A stretch of DNA of 54,821 bases from NCBI RefSeq assembly GCF_004348515.1, contig NZ_SMKH01000011.1, positions 1 to 54,821 on the forward strand, in the 5' to 3' direction. Origin of the DNA: Actinomadura sp. KC345. GTDB lineage: Bacteria; Actinomycetota; Actinomycetes; Streptosporangiales; Streptosporangiaceae. The notes under the pieces are model-generated. The model did no database searches. It had not been told where the DNA came from and saw only the letters and a program-made list of their open reading frames with translations. The position numbers and the translations under genes were made by a program. Position 1 is the first letter of the stretch; each line of letters opens with the position of its first letter. Shown piece by piece: positions 8,693 to 15,942 of this stretch.

Positions 8693-8724
8693 GAGCCCCG
8701 GCCGTACCGCTCGGCTCAGGGCTC
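8693..8724 (-). terminator. Hairpin downstream of first DUF397 gene
   Basis: GAGCCC (8693-8698) pairs with GGGCTC (8719-8724). The same hairpin, longer and perfect, follows the second copy of the cassette at 14387-14423, which supports a conserved terminator. Confidence 0.5.
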
Positions 8725-8749
8725 CCGTCGTGATGCGCATGATGGGCTG

Positions 8750-8941
8750 TCAGGGGAGGTCGTGTGCCCCGCGCTTGATGTCGGCGGTCAGCCGGCGGAA
8801 GCGCTCGGCCGGGAGCGTCATGCGGGGGCCGCTCGGGTCCTTGCTGTCGCGCACGCCGACGTGACCAGAGAGATTCGCAACCTCCACGCAGTTGGACTGG
8901 CCGCCTGTGCCGCTGCGGCTCGACTTGCGCCACTGGGTCAT
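8750..8941 (-). CDS. DUF397 protein (first cassette)
   Basis: This 63-residue protein opens MTQWRKSSRSG and contains the DUF397 landmarks NCVEVA and VRDSKDPSGP, followed by FRRLTADIKRG. It starts at 8941, overlapping by 4 nt the stop of the upstream HTH regulator. That coupling is the standard arrangement of DUF397 with Scr1-type regulators in actinomycetes, where the pair acts with an ATPase on developmental or secondary-metabolism control. The paralogue at 14448-14639 has the same length and a similar C-terminus. Confidence 0.9.
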   Translation of the reverse strand: MTQWRKSSRSGTGGQSNCVEVANLSGHVGVRDSKDPSGPRMTLPAERFRRLTADIKRGAHDLP

Positions 8942-9750
8942 GTGTACTTCTCCAGTTCGGCCTCCAGGAAGGCCCGACTTGGGCCGACTGGGGCGGCTAT
9001 GTCGCTCATCAAGTCGTACCTTACTGCCACTTCTTGCACATCGAACGGGTCCATGAGGAAGCAGCCACGCGTCGCCGCTTCGGTGTAGGCGATGTCCCGG
9101 TCCCCGACCGTGAGGAGTACGAAAGGGCCGTCGAGGCCAGGATGCGCACCTGCGTTGTTCTCGACTATCCGGATACTGATGAAGGGAAGCTCGCTCAGCT
9201 CGATCAGCCGAGTGAGTTGGCCGTGCATGACGTCCGGACCGCCCACGATCTGCGACACTGCCGCCCAGCCGAGAAGAGCTGTCACTCGCGGTGGCTTCGT
9301 CTTGCCGAATACGGTGGCCTGCCGTGCCAGCCGCCGCTCAAGGGTCGCTTCAAGATCTTCCGCTGTTCCGGCGCTCAGTGCGGCACGGGCGTAGTCCGGT
9401 GTCTGGAACAACCCCGGGATGACTGATGACTCCCACATCCTGAGCCTTGATGAGCGCGCCTCCAGCTCGGCGAGTTCCAGTAGCCAGTTGCCCTCGTCGG
9501 CGCGCTCGGCGAACCCGACCAGAGCCGTGAACATGCCGTCCGTGCTCCACACGCGGTCGATGATCTCTGCGTGCTCCCGCTTGAGCTTGAGCGTGTTGGA
9601 CTCGTACCGGGAAACAGTCGAACGGTCGCACTCAAGCAGGTCACCGAGAGCCTGCCCCGACATCCCGTGTGCTTTGCGGTAACGGCGCAGGTGGAACGCT
9701 ATGAAGTGCCAAATCGATCTTGACGGGTCGAGTGACTCTCGCGTGAGCAC
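8938..9750 (-). CDS. Scr1-family XRE regulator with DUF5753 domain (first cassette)
   Basis: The product has 270 residues and starts at GTG 9750. Residues about 15-70 form an XRE helix-turn-helix (LRRYRKAHGMSGQALGDLL, then DRSTVSRYES). The remainder fits DUF5753, with the RMWESSVIPGLFQTPDYARA landmark and the late HPGLDGPFVLL segment. It is translationally coupled to a DUF397 gene and divergent from an HATPase gene across a 106-nt gap. It probably controls both directions through the box at 9780-9800. The paralogue at 14636-15448 is the same length but clearly diverged, unlike the nearly identical ATPases. Confidence 0.9.
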   Translation of the reverse strand: MLTRESLDPSRSIWHFIAFHLRRYRKAHGMSGQALGDLLECDRSTVSRYESNTLKLKREHAEIIDRVWSTDGMFTALVGFAERADEGNWLLELAELEARSSRLRMWESSVIPGLFQTPDYARAALSAGTAEDLEATLERRLARQATVFGKTKPPRVTALLGWAAVSQIVGGPDVMHGQLTRLIELSELPFISIRIVENNAGAHPGLDGPFVLLTVGDRDIAYTEAATRGCFLMDPFDVQEVAVRYDLMSDIAAPVGPSRAFLEAELEKYT

Positions 9751-9779
9751 GGCCTCTCCCGTTTGTTGCGAATGGTTCT

Positions 9780-9800
9780 GGAACGTAGCGAGCGTAGCTC
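9780..9800. promoter_or_regulatory. Conserved box between HTH and ATPase genes (copy 1)
   Basis: The box reads GGAACGTAGCGAGCGTAG then CTC and contains the direct repeat CGTAGC-GAG-CGTAGC. An almost identical box is at the same place in the second cassette (15478-15498), although the rest of the two gaps differ. It is a likely operator for the Scr1-type regulator. Confidence 0.5.
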
Positions 9801-9856
9801 AGAGCGAACACGATTACACCCGAAGTAACCGGCCACGTTCCGAAGGTGGTAGCGAT

Positions 9857-10246
9857 ATGTCCGTCCCTGCCCCAGAAATCCCGACTCTTCTTCTCGACCC
9901 CAACAAAGACGCGCCTGCGTTGGCGAGAGACTTCGTCGCGGCGCAGTTCCGGGAGTGGGGCTCCACGGACGACTTCGTGGCGCGCCTGGTGGTGTGCGAG
10001 CTGGTGACCAACGCGTGGCGGCACGGTGAGGGTCAGATCATCCTGCGCGTCTTCCGCGACGTCAGCGCGGACTTGGCGGTGATCGAGGTGTGGGACCAGG
10101 GAGAAGGGCTGCCGGTGGTCGGCCCGGAGGACCCGGAGGCGACCTCGGGCCGGGGCCTGCTGCTGATGTCGCAGCTCGTGCACGACTGGGGAACCCGACC
10201 GATCACGGAAGGCGGAAAGATCGTATGGGCGAAGTGCGCCCTGTGA
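9857..10246 (+). CDS. ATP-binding protein, HATPase/anti-sigma kinase type (copy 1)
   Basis: This 129-residue single-domain HATPase has an N-box in VVCELVTNAWRHGEG, a G1 box in VWDQGEGLPV and a G2-like TSGRGLLLMSQL. These are hallmarks of the RsbW/SpoIIAB-like ATPases that accompany Scr1/DUF397 pairs in actinomycetes. I chose ATG 9857, not the longer upstream frame, because of the AAGGTGG ribosome site and because the second copy starts at the same residue. The stop overlaps the next small gene. The likely role is binding or phosphorylating a partner in a regulatory switch; no sigma factor is encoded nearby. Confidence 0.85.
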   Translation: MSVPAPEIPTLLLDPNKDAPALARDFVAAQFREWGSTDDFVARLVVCELVTNAWRHGEGQIILRVFRDVSADLAVIEVWDQGEGLPVVGPEDPEATSGRGLLLMSQLVHDWGTRPITEGGKIVWAKCAL

Positions 10247-10596
10247 GCGCCCAGGTCGAGCAGTGCGTCCTGCGGTGGCGGACGCACCGGGGCGGCGCTA
10301 CGGCAGAGAGGTCCCTGAACGTGTTGGCCGTGGCTCTGGAGCCTCGGGGATGGCGCCTCGTCCGGCTCTACCGCGCGCAGGGGTTTCCGCTGCCCCTGTT
10401 GTGGGTCTACGCCGCCGGCCCCTACAACCACGTCGGACTCGGGGTAGTCGTCCTGGCGGTTTCAGGGAGGACATGGGGATACCACGACGCGGAGCGCGGG
10501 CGGCGCGGTTACCTGGCTCCCTGCGGGGACGCCAAAGCCGCCGCTGGACAAGTCGAAGACCTGCTCAAGCACCGCATGTTCCCAGGCACCTGGTAA
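10225..10596 (+). CDS. Conserved small protein downstream of HATPase (full-length copy)
   Basis: The product has 123 residues from ATG 10225 (GTG 10243 is possible), overlapping the HATPase stop by 22 nt. It contains CVLRWRTHRGGATAERSLN, then PRGWRLVRLYRAQGFPLPLL and a C-terminal WGYHDAERGRRGYLAPCG segment. I do not recognise a family. The same gene follows the second HATPase at 15921 but stops early there, so this copy defines the full length. Translational coupling suggests it works with the HATPase. Confidence 0.7.
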   Translation: MGEVRPVSAQVEQCVLRWRTHRGGATAERSLNVLAVALEPRGWRLVRLYRAQGFPLPLLWVYAAGPYNHVGLGVVVLAVSGRTWGYHDAERGRRGYLAPCGDAKAAAGQVEDLLKHRMFPGTW

Positions 10597-10634
10597 GCGC
10601 CGAGGGCCGTCCAGGGGGCCGTGACAAGCGGGCT

Positions 10635-11111
10635 TCAGGACGAGGGAATGTCCTTCACGTTCTGTACCCTTACTCCCTTTCGGTCACCGGCCAACCCCGG
10701 CAGATGGGTAGCGTCGGCGGTCAAGATCAGGACATCAGGCTGTTGTCCTGCCGCCTCCGCACGGTCGGCGTACATGTGAGCCGTCGCGGCGACCAAGGCA
10801 TCAACAACCTCCGTCGAGTCGAACCCGGCGTCACCGATCAACTTCCCGGCGGAGCGCGCAAGGTCTTCGGTGACAGGCTCAACGACAGCCCGGGTGCTGG
10901 ACAGCACATGGTTCAGTTTCGTGTCCCGGTCGGAACCGCGCAGGATCTCCGTCAGCACGGCACTGGACGTAATCAAGCGTGCCTGCTTGCGCAGCGCAGC
11001 CGCGAAGAAGATCGCAACGTTGCGGTCCGTGGCGGCCTTGTTGATGGCGTCGTTATCGAGCACCAAAACCCCGCCGAGCCTCGCAGCACGACGGCCTCGC
11101 ACGGTGCTCAC
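10635..11111 (-). CDS. PIN-domain ribonuclease, VapC-like toxin
   Basis: The product has 158 residues. It starts at GTG 11111, overlapping the antitoxin stop by 4 nt. The PIN signature is visible: an early acidic residue in VLVLDNDAINKAA, an Asp/Glu pair in SSAVLTEILRG, an acidic helix in DSTEVVDALVAATA and a late Asp in DVLILTADATHL. VapC toxins cut tRNA or other RNA when the antitoxin is degraded. The pair lies inside the mobile element next to the integrase, so an addiction or maintenance role is likely. The target RNA cannot be told from sequence. Confidence 0.8.
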   Translation of the reverse strand: MSTVRGRRAARLGGVLVLDNDAINKAATDRNVAIFFAAALRKQARLITSSAVLTEILRGSDRDTKLNHVLSSTRAVVEPVTEDLARSAGKLIGDAGFDSTEVVDALVAATAHMYADRAEAAGQQPDVLILTADATHLPGLAGDRKGVRVQNVKDIPSS

Positions 11112-11434
11112 TGATCTTGCGCAGACGGCCAAGCGGCGAGGGCGGCCTGGATCTCGTCCTCGCTGAACGGTCCGTGCCGCTCTTCCAGCTCGTCAACGAA
11201 CTCGGCGAGGGCGTCGAGTTGGAGCTTGGCCGCGATCGCCTCATCTACGTAGGCAGAATCGGACAGACCTAGCTTGCGGGCCTGTTCGCGGATCTCAGCC
11301 TTGCGGCCCCGGCGGATGGTGGCCGACAACTTCTCGGTCGCACCCGGACCGCCCGCGGGCTTACGAACCTTCGTGGCCTTGCCGCGCTTCGCGACACGAA
11401 GGGGCTGCTTGACGGGAGTCTGCTTGGCGTCCAC
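11108..11434 (-). CDS. VapB-like antitoxin
   Basis: The product has 108 residues if GTG 11434 is the start, chosen because a TATGAT -10 box lies 6 nt upstream and would give a leaderless message. A longer frame to 11494 exists. The N-terminus is Lys/Arg/Pro-rich. The middle (ATIRRGRKAEIREQARKLGL) fits a ribbon-helix-helix strand and first helix. The C-terminal acidic segment (EFVDELEERHGPFSEDEI) would wrap the PIN toxin. It is coupled to the toxin by a GTGA overlap. Confidence 0.7.
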   Translation of the reverse strand: MDAKQTPVKQPLRVAKRGKATKVRKPAGGPGATEKLSATIRRGRKAEIREQARKLGLSDSAYVDEAIAAKLQLDALAEFVDELEERHGPFSEDEIQAALAAWPSAQDQ

Positions 11435-11440
11435 AACCCA

Positions 11441-11455
11441 ATCATACCAATGGTA
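11441..11455 (-). promoter_or_regulatory. Promoter and operator of the VapBC-like pair
   Basis: On the minus strand TATGAT (11446-11441) is a good -10 box 6 nt before the GTG start. The dyad TACCA-A-TGGTA (11445-11455) overlaps its upstream edge. This position suits autorepression by the antitoxin-toxin complex. No clear -35 box is seen. Confidence 0.5.
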
Positions 11456-11653
11456 GGAGTGAGCTGCCCTCGGTGAGGGAATGAGATCTCGCATGCGGGC
11501 GCCTGGATCCCTACGGCGGCATGCTCGTGACCATGGTGCCGGGATCCGCGGGCCAGGCTACGGATTACCCTGATCAAGCGGCGGACCAGGCGGGGGCCTG
11601 CTTCCGATTGATAGCGCTTGCCGTCGTCGCGTCGGCCGCGTCGGTTGCGTTGA

Positions 11654-11860
11654 TCAGGTGTCCTCGCTGATGCCGCCGAGTCGTTCGACGTCCTCGGCTG
11701 GGATGTCGGCCAGGAGGGAGACGCTGGAGGTTGTCGACCCGTCGAGTTTGCAATGCTTGTCGAGCATGGCCTGACGCATCTCCATGCGGCGGAACTCCAG
11801 ATGGGCCCGCGCGATCTCACCACGAGATCCTTCTTGGTCATCCGAGGAAGTGGGCACCAT
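11654..11860 (-). CDS. Small hypothetical protein next to integrase
   Basis: The product has 68 residues and starts at ATG 11860 with AGGAG about 10 nt upstream. It is polar, with a central helix (ARAHLEFRRMEMRQAMLDKH). I do not recognise it. It lies downstream of the integrase on the same strand, where small recombination or regulatory proteins are often found. An excisionase would usually show an HTH (MerR-like) fold and lie upstream of the integrase, which I do not see. Confidence 0.45.
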   Translation of the reverse strand: MVPTSSDDQEGSRGEIARAHLEFRRMEMRQAMLDKHCKLDGSTTSSVSLLADIPAEDVERLGGISEDT

Positions 11861-11905
11861 CAGTGATCAGCTCCTGTGTCCGGGTCCCTGAGCGGCAGCG
11901 CAGCG

Positions 11906-13387
11906 CTACACGGAGCGCAGGTTCGGTCTTGTCTCGGCGTGCTGGGCGACCAACTGGTCAGCGAGGACGGCCTGGAGTTGGCTGATCTTCGCTTGGGCTT
12001 CGGCGAGTTGTGCTTCTAGGTCTGAGGGCGCGTCCTGGCTCCCCTGGGTCGTACGAATCTTGGCGAGGGCTTCGAGGGCGGTTTCGTCGGCTGTGGGAAG
12101 AGTGTGGAGGTAGCGCTCGGTCGTGGAGATCTTGCGGTGACCGAGGCGTTCTTTGACGACCTGGAGGTCGGCGCCGCCGGCTAGAAGCCAAGATGCGTGG
12201 GCGTGGCGGAGGTCGTGGATTCGGGGTGACCATCCGAGGTTGGCGGCGGTTCGGGCCGGGTGCCAGCAGTGCGTGCGGAACCAGTTGGCGGAGATGTGGG
12301 GATCGTCGTCGATGACGCGGGGGTTGCGGGGGTTGTCCTTGCCCTGGGCGCGGCGCTCGGCTCGGTAGGCGGCGTACGCCGCTCGGCAATGGTGACATTT
12401 GCACTTGCCGAGGCTGTAGGCCGTGGTCGTTCCGTGGGTGTAGGTGCGGCCGTTCGGGGCTTCGAAGGTGAGGGTGTCGGGGTCTAGGAGTTCGAGCTTG
12501 GGCGGCTCGTCTCGGCGGCGGCTGAAGAAGAGGTCGTCGGGGGCCAGGTTATTGGCTTCTGCATGGGCCTTGAGCCTGGCGACGATCTGGTGGCTGAGCT
12601 TGAAGCGGCGCCAGCGTTTGCCCTTGGGGTAGTCCTTGACGAGGAAGCGGCGGCCTTCGGGATGGAACCTGGGGACGAGTTCGACGACGGAGCGGCTGAC
12701 GGTGAGGATGCCGGTGGCGAAGTCCAGGTCCTTGACGCGGAGTTCGGTCAACTCGCCCCAGCGGAGGCCGCTTTCGATGTCCGTCTCGACCAGGAGCTTG
12801 GCGGTCGCGTCTGGGAGGGCCTCGTAGATGCGGGCGAACTGCTCTGCGGTGATGATCTGTCGCGGCTTCTCGGGGACGGGGTCGGTCTTCACGCCGCGGC
12901 TCGGGTGGTAGGCGAGGACGCCGTCGTTGACCGCGGTCGTGAAGATGGCGTTGAGGATCGCCGTCTTGCAGTACTTGATGCTGTAGGCCGTGGCGCCCTG
13001 CTTCTTGAGGTGTGTGATCCACTCACGGACGGTCTCTGAGGTGATGTCCTGCAGCTTCATGTCGCCGAAGTACGGCATGACATGGGCGGCGAGGGCGTAG
13101 GCGTAGTCCTGGCGAGTCGATGCCTCAATGCGGTGGTTCGGGAACCAGCGCTCCTCTACGTAGGTGCGGAAGGTCTGGCGAGCGCGGCGGGGGTCGCCCG
13201 CCTTGCCTTCGGCGATGCGTGACTCGGCTCGTTGCCAGGCTCGGTCGGCCTCCTTGCGGGTGCCGAAGGTGCCGGCTGTCTGGCGGACGCCTCGGGCGTC
13301 GTCGTAGAGCGCTTGGTATCGGGTTCCTTCTGGACCCTTGCGCTTGCGTGTGAAACCCATGACCCCCCGAACAAGATCATCTGTCAC
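11906..13387 (-). CDS. int: Tyrosine site-specific integrase
   Basis: The product has 493 residues. The N-terminal part (1-60) resembles an arm-binding domain (GTRYQALYDDARGVRQTAGTF). The core-binding SAM-like domain spans about 70-165. The catalytic domain shows Arg in ESGLRWGELTEL, the HDLRHAHASW box, and the GHRKISTTERYLH box with the nucleophilic Tyr. Unusually, an insert with YTHGTTTAYSLGKCKCHHCR splits the catalytic domain and looks like a metal-binding knuckle. The C-terminus is a predicted coiled coil (AQLAEAQAKISQLQAVLAD). The gene ends the element about 120 nt from the tRNA-Gly scar, as expected for an integrase that uses that tRNA. An alternative start lies at 13360. Confidence 0.92.
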   Translation of the reverse strand: MTDDLVRGVMGFTRKRKGPEGTRYQALYDDARGVRQTAGTFGTRKEADRAWQRAESRIAEGKAGDPRRARQTFRTYVEERWFPNHRIEASTRQDYAYALAAHVMPYFGDMKLQDITSETVREWITHLKKQGATAYSIKYCKTAILNAIFTTAVNDGVLAYHPSRGVKTDPVPEKPRQIITAEQFARIYEALPDATAKLLVETDIESGLRWGELTELRVKDLDFATGILTVSRSVVELVPRFHPEGRRFLVKDYPKGKRWRRFKLSHQIVARLKAHAEANNLAPDDLFFSRRRDEPPKLELLDPDTLTFEAPNGRTYTHGTTTAYSLGKCKCHHCRAAYAAYRAERRAQGKDNPRNPRVIDDDPHISANWFRTHCWHPARTAANLGWSPRIHDLRHAHASWLLAGGADLQVVKERLGHRKISTTERYLHTLPTADETALEALAKIRTTQGSQDAPSDLEAQLAEAQAKISQLQAVLADQLVAQHAETRPNLRSV

Positions 13388-13400
13388 TCATTTGTCACTG

Positions 13401-13487
13401 GATCATGAAAATCCGAGCGATACCGACGAGTACAGGATGGCACACGAAACACCCTCTGACCTGCAGTTTAATGGACTTTTCATGATC
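13401..13487. repeat. Inverted 11-mers beside the attachment core (possible integrase arm sites)
   Basis: GATCATGAAAA (13401-13411) and its exact complement TTTTCATGATC (13477-13487) lie between int and the tRNA scar. TGTCACT repeats sit at 13382-13388 and 13393-13399. Such short repeats next to the core are typical integrase arm-binding sites. The role is inferred from position. Confidence 0.45.
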
Positions 13488-13509
13488 ACTCAAAGGCCCA
13501 TCGGCGCCG

Positions 13510-13552
13510 CTTCCAAACTGGCTACGCGGGTTCGATTCCCGTCGCCCGCTCC
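13510..13552 (+). other. Attachment site: 3' half of tRNA-Gly(UCC)
   Basis: The sequence runs from the anticodon loop (CTTCCAA, anticodon TCC) through the variable region and T-arm (GCGGG-TTCGATT-CCCGT) to the acceptor strand CGCCCGC. There is no D-arm or 5' acceptor strand upstream, so this is not a functional tRNA. A 3' tRNA fragment next to an integrase is the classic attR left when an element integrates into the tRNA 3' end. Orientation implies the intact tRNA-Gly lies left of the window. Confidence 0.85.
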
Positions 13553-13559
13553 CACCACG

Positions 13560-13598
13560 AAGGCCCAGGCAGGAAGCGTGTTCCCCCTCCTGGGCCTT
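13560..13598 (+). terminator. Native tRNA-Gly terminator
   Basis: AAGGCCCAGG (13560-13569) pairs perfectly with CCTGGGCCTT (13589-13598). It lies 8 nt past the tRNA 3' fragment and was presumably the terminator of the tRNA before integration. Confidence 0.75.
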
Positions 13599-14386
13599 GA
13601 TGTTTCCCATGATCGCTCAGGCTTCCGTGCCCGTTGCGTGCCCGATGGCTTGGCGGTGCCCTTGTCACTCTTGTCACCCTGCCGCGCGACGGCGCTCAGG
13701 CCGCTGCGCGGCCCCGTGCCAGGCCGCCCGGAGCGTGCGGCGTGGGCGCCGGGCACCTGACGGGCGCGCCATTCGCGCGGGAGCACCCTCCGCACCCGGT
13801 CCGTTCGTCTGTTGCGGCTTGCGCCTGGATGAGGCCGACAACTCGTGAACCGCCCCCATCCGGCAGGCGCTTCCATCTGCCGGCCGCCAGGCACAGGTCT
13901 CGTCGGGGCCGCGGGGAGGAAGGAAGGTGGGAGGACGAACGCCGCTACGTCAATCCCTGCGTGCCCAGCGGAGAAGAGAAGCGTACGGCCCTCCTGGCGA
14001 AGGGAGGGCCGTTGACGATGAGGGTGCGGGACGGGTCGATCAGGCGGATCAGCGCGTAGAGCCAGTTGGCCAGCATCTTGCGCAGGGTGTACATCAGGTT
14101 TCTCCCGACAGGTTGGGTGACACGACCGCGAGGCCGCATCACCGATTTGGTTTGTGCTTCCGTAGTAGAACAGTCCAACCGGATCTGCTCCCGGCAAGCG
14201 CAGGACGACGGTAGACGGGCAGATCAGGCAGGGTGGTTCTTCTCCACCTGCCGAGTGACGGCGTGGTCCTCGCCGGGTTCAGCGTGAAGATCGACATGTC
14301 GCAGAGCAGACGGACCCAACACCGAAGGTCCGGCTCCCACCACGCCGGGCATACCTATCGCGAGATCGTTCTCGATCACGCACTTG
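13599..14386. other. Gene-poor chromosomal side of the attachment site
   Basis: About 790 bases without a supportable gene. Two TTGTCAC repeats occur at 13662-13677 and CATGATCGCTCA at 13608-13619, echoing motifs on the integrase side of the core. Open frames on both strands lack family resemblance and ribosome sites. Confidence 0.4.
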
Positions 14387-14423
14387 GAGAGCCCCGGCCG
14401 TACCGCTCGGCTCAGGGGCTCTC
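14387..14423 (-). terminator. Terminator of second HTH/DUF397 operon
   Basis: GAGAGCCCC (14387-14395) pairs perfectly with GGGGCTCTC (14415-14423). It is located just past the DUF397 stop codon, and a shorter version follows the first cassette. Confidence 0.65.
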
Positions 14424-14447
14424 GTCGTGATGCGCATGATGGGGATG

Positions 14448-14639
14448 TCAGGGTAGGTCGTGTGCTCCGCGCTTGATGTCGGCGGTCAGCCGGCGGAAGC
14501 GCTCGACCGGGAGCGTGATGCGGGAGCCGCTCGGGTCCTTGCTGTCACGCACGCCGACCGCCTGGAAGAAGCGCGCCAGTTCGACACAATCGGAGGTCGC
14601 ACTGCCGCCGCTGTGGCTCGACTTGCGCCAATTCGTCAT
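14448..14639 (-). CDS. DUF397 protein (second cassette)
   Basis: This 63-residue protein opens MTNWRKSSHSGG and carries the DUF397 motifs DCVELARF and VRDSKDPSGS, then RRLTADIKRGAHDLP. It starts at 14639 with a 4-nt overlap with the HTH gene stop. The C-terminal third is almost identical to the first cassette's protein while the middle differs (FFQAVG against LSGHVG). Confidence 0.9.
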   Translation of the reverse strand: MTNWRKSSHSGGSATSDCVELARFFQAVGVRDSKDPSGSRITLPVERFRRLTADIKRGAHDLP

Positions 14640-15448
14640 CGATGGTTCTCCAGTTCGGCCTCCAGCAGCGCCCGGGACGGGTCGACCGGGGCGGCTATGT
14701 CGCTAATACGGTCATACCTTATGGCCACCTCTTCCACATCATGTGGGTCTGTCAGGAAACGTCCCCTCGTCACTGCTTCGGTGTACGCCAGGTCGCGACC
14801 GTCTGCGCTGACGATCTTGAATGGTCCGTCCAGCCCTGGGTGTGCCCTGTCCTGCCGTTCGACGATCCGGATGCTCACGGACGGATGCTCGCTCAACTCG
14901 ACGAGGCGGGCGAGTTGTTCGCGCATCAGTTCAGCTGGGCCGATGGGTTGCGCTAAGACCGTCCAGTTCAGAATCGCCGTGAGATGCGGTGGGTTGGGCT
15001 TGTCGAACACGGCGGCCTGACGGCTGAGCCGCCGGTTCAGGGCGGCCTGCGGGTCCGCTACCGCGTTGCCGGTGAACGTGGCGAGTGCATATTCCGGCGT
15101 CTGAAACAGGCCGGGAACGTACAGCGTCTCCCACATGCGAATGCGACTCGCGCGTCCCTCGTACTCCGTGAGCCCGGTGAACCAGTCTCCTTCGTCGCCT
15201 GCTCCTGCCAGTGTGACCAGGGACGTGAACATGCCCCGCGTCTGGCACGTCCGGTCAATGATCTCCGAGTGCTTACGAGTGAGCTTGAGAAGTCCGGACT
15301 CATATCTGGAAACAGTGGAACGGTCACAGTCCAAAATGTCCGCAAGAGCCTGGCCCGTGAGGCTGTGCGCCTCACGATATCGGCGCAGGTGCACAGCGAT
15401 GAAGTGCCACAGCGAGCGATCCGGGTTCAGTGCGTCGCGTATCGGCAT
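14636..15448 (-). CDS. Scr1-family XRE regulator with DUF5753 domain (second cassette)
   Basis: The product has 270 residues from ATG 15448. The HTH is LRRYREAHSLTGQALADIL followed by DRSTVSRYES. The DUF5753 part contains RMWETLYVPGLFQTPEYALA and HPGLDGPFKIV. It has exactly the same length as the first-cassette regulator but is clearly diverged in the middle. It is divergent from the second HATPase gene across a 104-nt gap with the conserved box at 15478-15498. It lies on the chromosomal side of the attachment site. Confidence 0.9.
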   Translation of the reverse strand: MPIRDALNPDRSLWHFIAVHLRRYREAHSLTGQALADILDCDRSTVSRYESGLLKLTRKHSEIIDRTCQTRGMFTSLVTLAGAGDEGDWFTGLTEYEGRASRIRMWETLYVPGLFQTPEYALATFTGNAVADPQAALNRRLSRQAAVFDKPNPPHLTAILNWTVLAQPIGPAELMREQLARLVELSEHPSVSIRIVERQDRAHPGLDGPFKIVSADGRDLAYTEAVTRGRFLTDPHDVEEVAIRYDRISDIAAPVDPSRALLEAELENHR

Positions 15449-15477
15449 TCATGATCTCTTTCGTTGCGGTTGCTTCC

Positions 15478-15498
15478 GGAACGTAGCGAGCTTAGTTC
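15478..15498. promoter_or_regulatory. Conserved box between HTH and ATPase genes (copy 2)
   Basis: The box reads GGAACGTAGCGAGCTTAG then TTC, with GAAC/GTTC ends forming a partial dyad. It matches the box at 9780-9800 in an otherwise dissimilar gap and is a likely shared operator. Confidence 0.5.
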
Positions 15499-15552
15499 CA
15501 TGAAGGCACTCTTGACCTCCAATGCAAAACAAACCGTCCAAAGGTCGTAGAG

Positions 15553-15942
15553 ATGTCCGCATTTACCTCTGAAATCCCGACAATCTTCCTCGACCCCGGT
15601 GACCGTGCGCCGGCGTTGGCGAGAGACTTCGTCGCGGCGCAGTTCCGGGAGTGGGGCTCCACGGACGACTTCGTGGCGCGCCTGGTGGTGTGCGAGCTGG
15701 TGGCCAACGCGTGGCGGCACGGTGAAGGTCAGATCATCCTGCGCGTCTTCCGCGACGTCCGCGCGGACCTGGCGGTGATCGAGGTGTGGGACCAGGGAGA
15801 GGGGCTGCCGGTGGTCGGCCAAGAGGACCCGGAGGCGACCTCGGGGCGGGGCCTGCTGCTGATGTCGCAGTTCGTGCACGACTGGGGAACCCGACCGATC
15901 ACCGAAGGCGGAAAAATCGTATGGGCGAAGTGCTCCCTGTGA
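15553..15942 (+). CDS. ATP-binding protein, HATPase/anti-sigma kinase type (copy 2)
   Basis: The product has 129 residues, with the same N-box (VVCELVANAWRHGEG), G1 (VWDQGEGLPV) and G2-like (TSGRGLLLMSQF) motifs as copy 1. By eye, the DNA from the eighteenth or so codon to the stop differs at only about a dozen of roughly 330 bases, far fewer than the adjacent regulators. The N-terminal codons differ more. ATG 15553 follows AAAGG. It is expected to act with the adjacent HTH/DUF397 pair. Confidence 0.85.
   Translation: MSAFTSEIPTIFLDPGDRAPALARDFVAAQFREWGSTDDFVARLVVCELVANAWRHGEGQIILRVFRDVRADLAVIEVWDQGEGLPVVGQEDPEATSGRGLLLMSQFVHDWGTRPITEGGKIVWAKCSL

Noticed and set aside
13510..13552. Functional tRNA gene
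   Set aside because: Only the anticodon loop to 3' end is present; the upstream sequence does not supply a D-arm or a GCGGGCG 5' acceptor strand.
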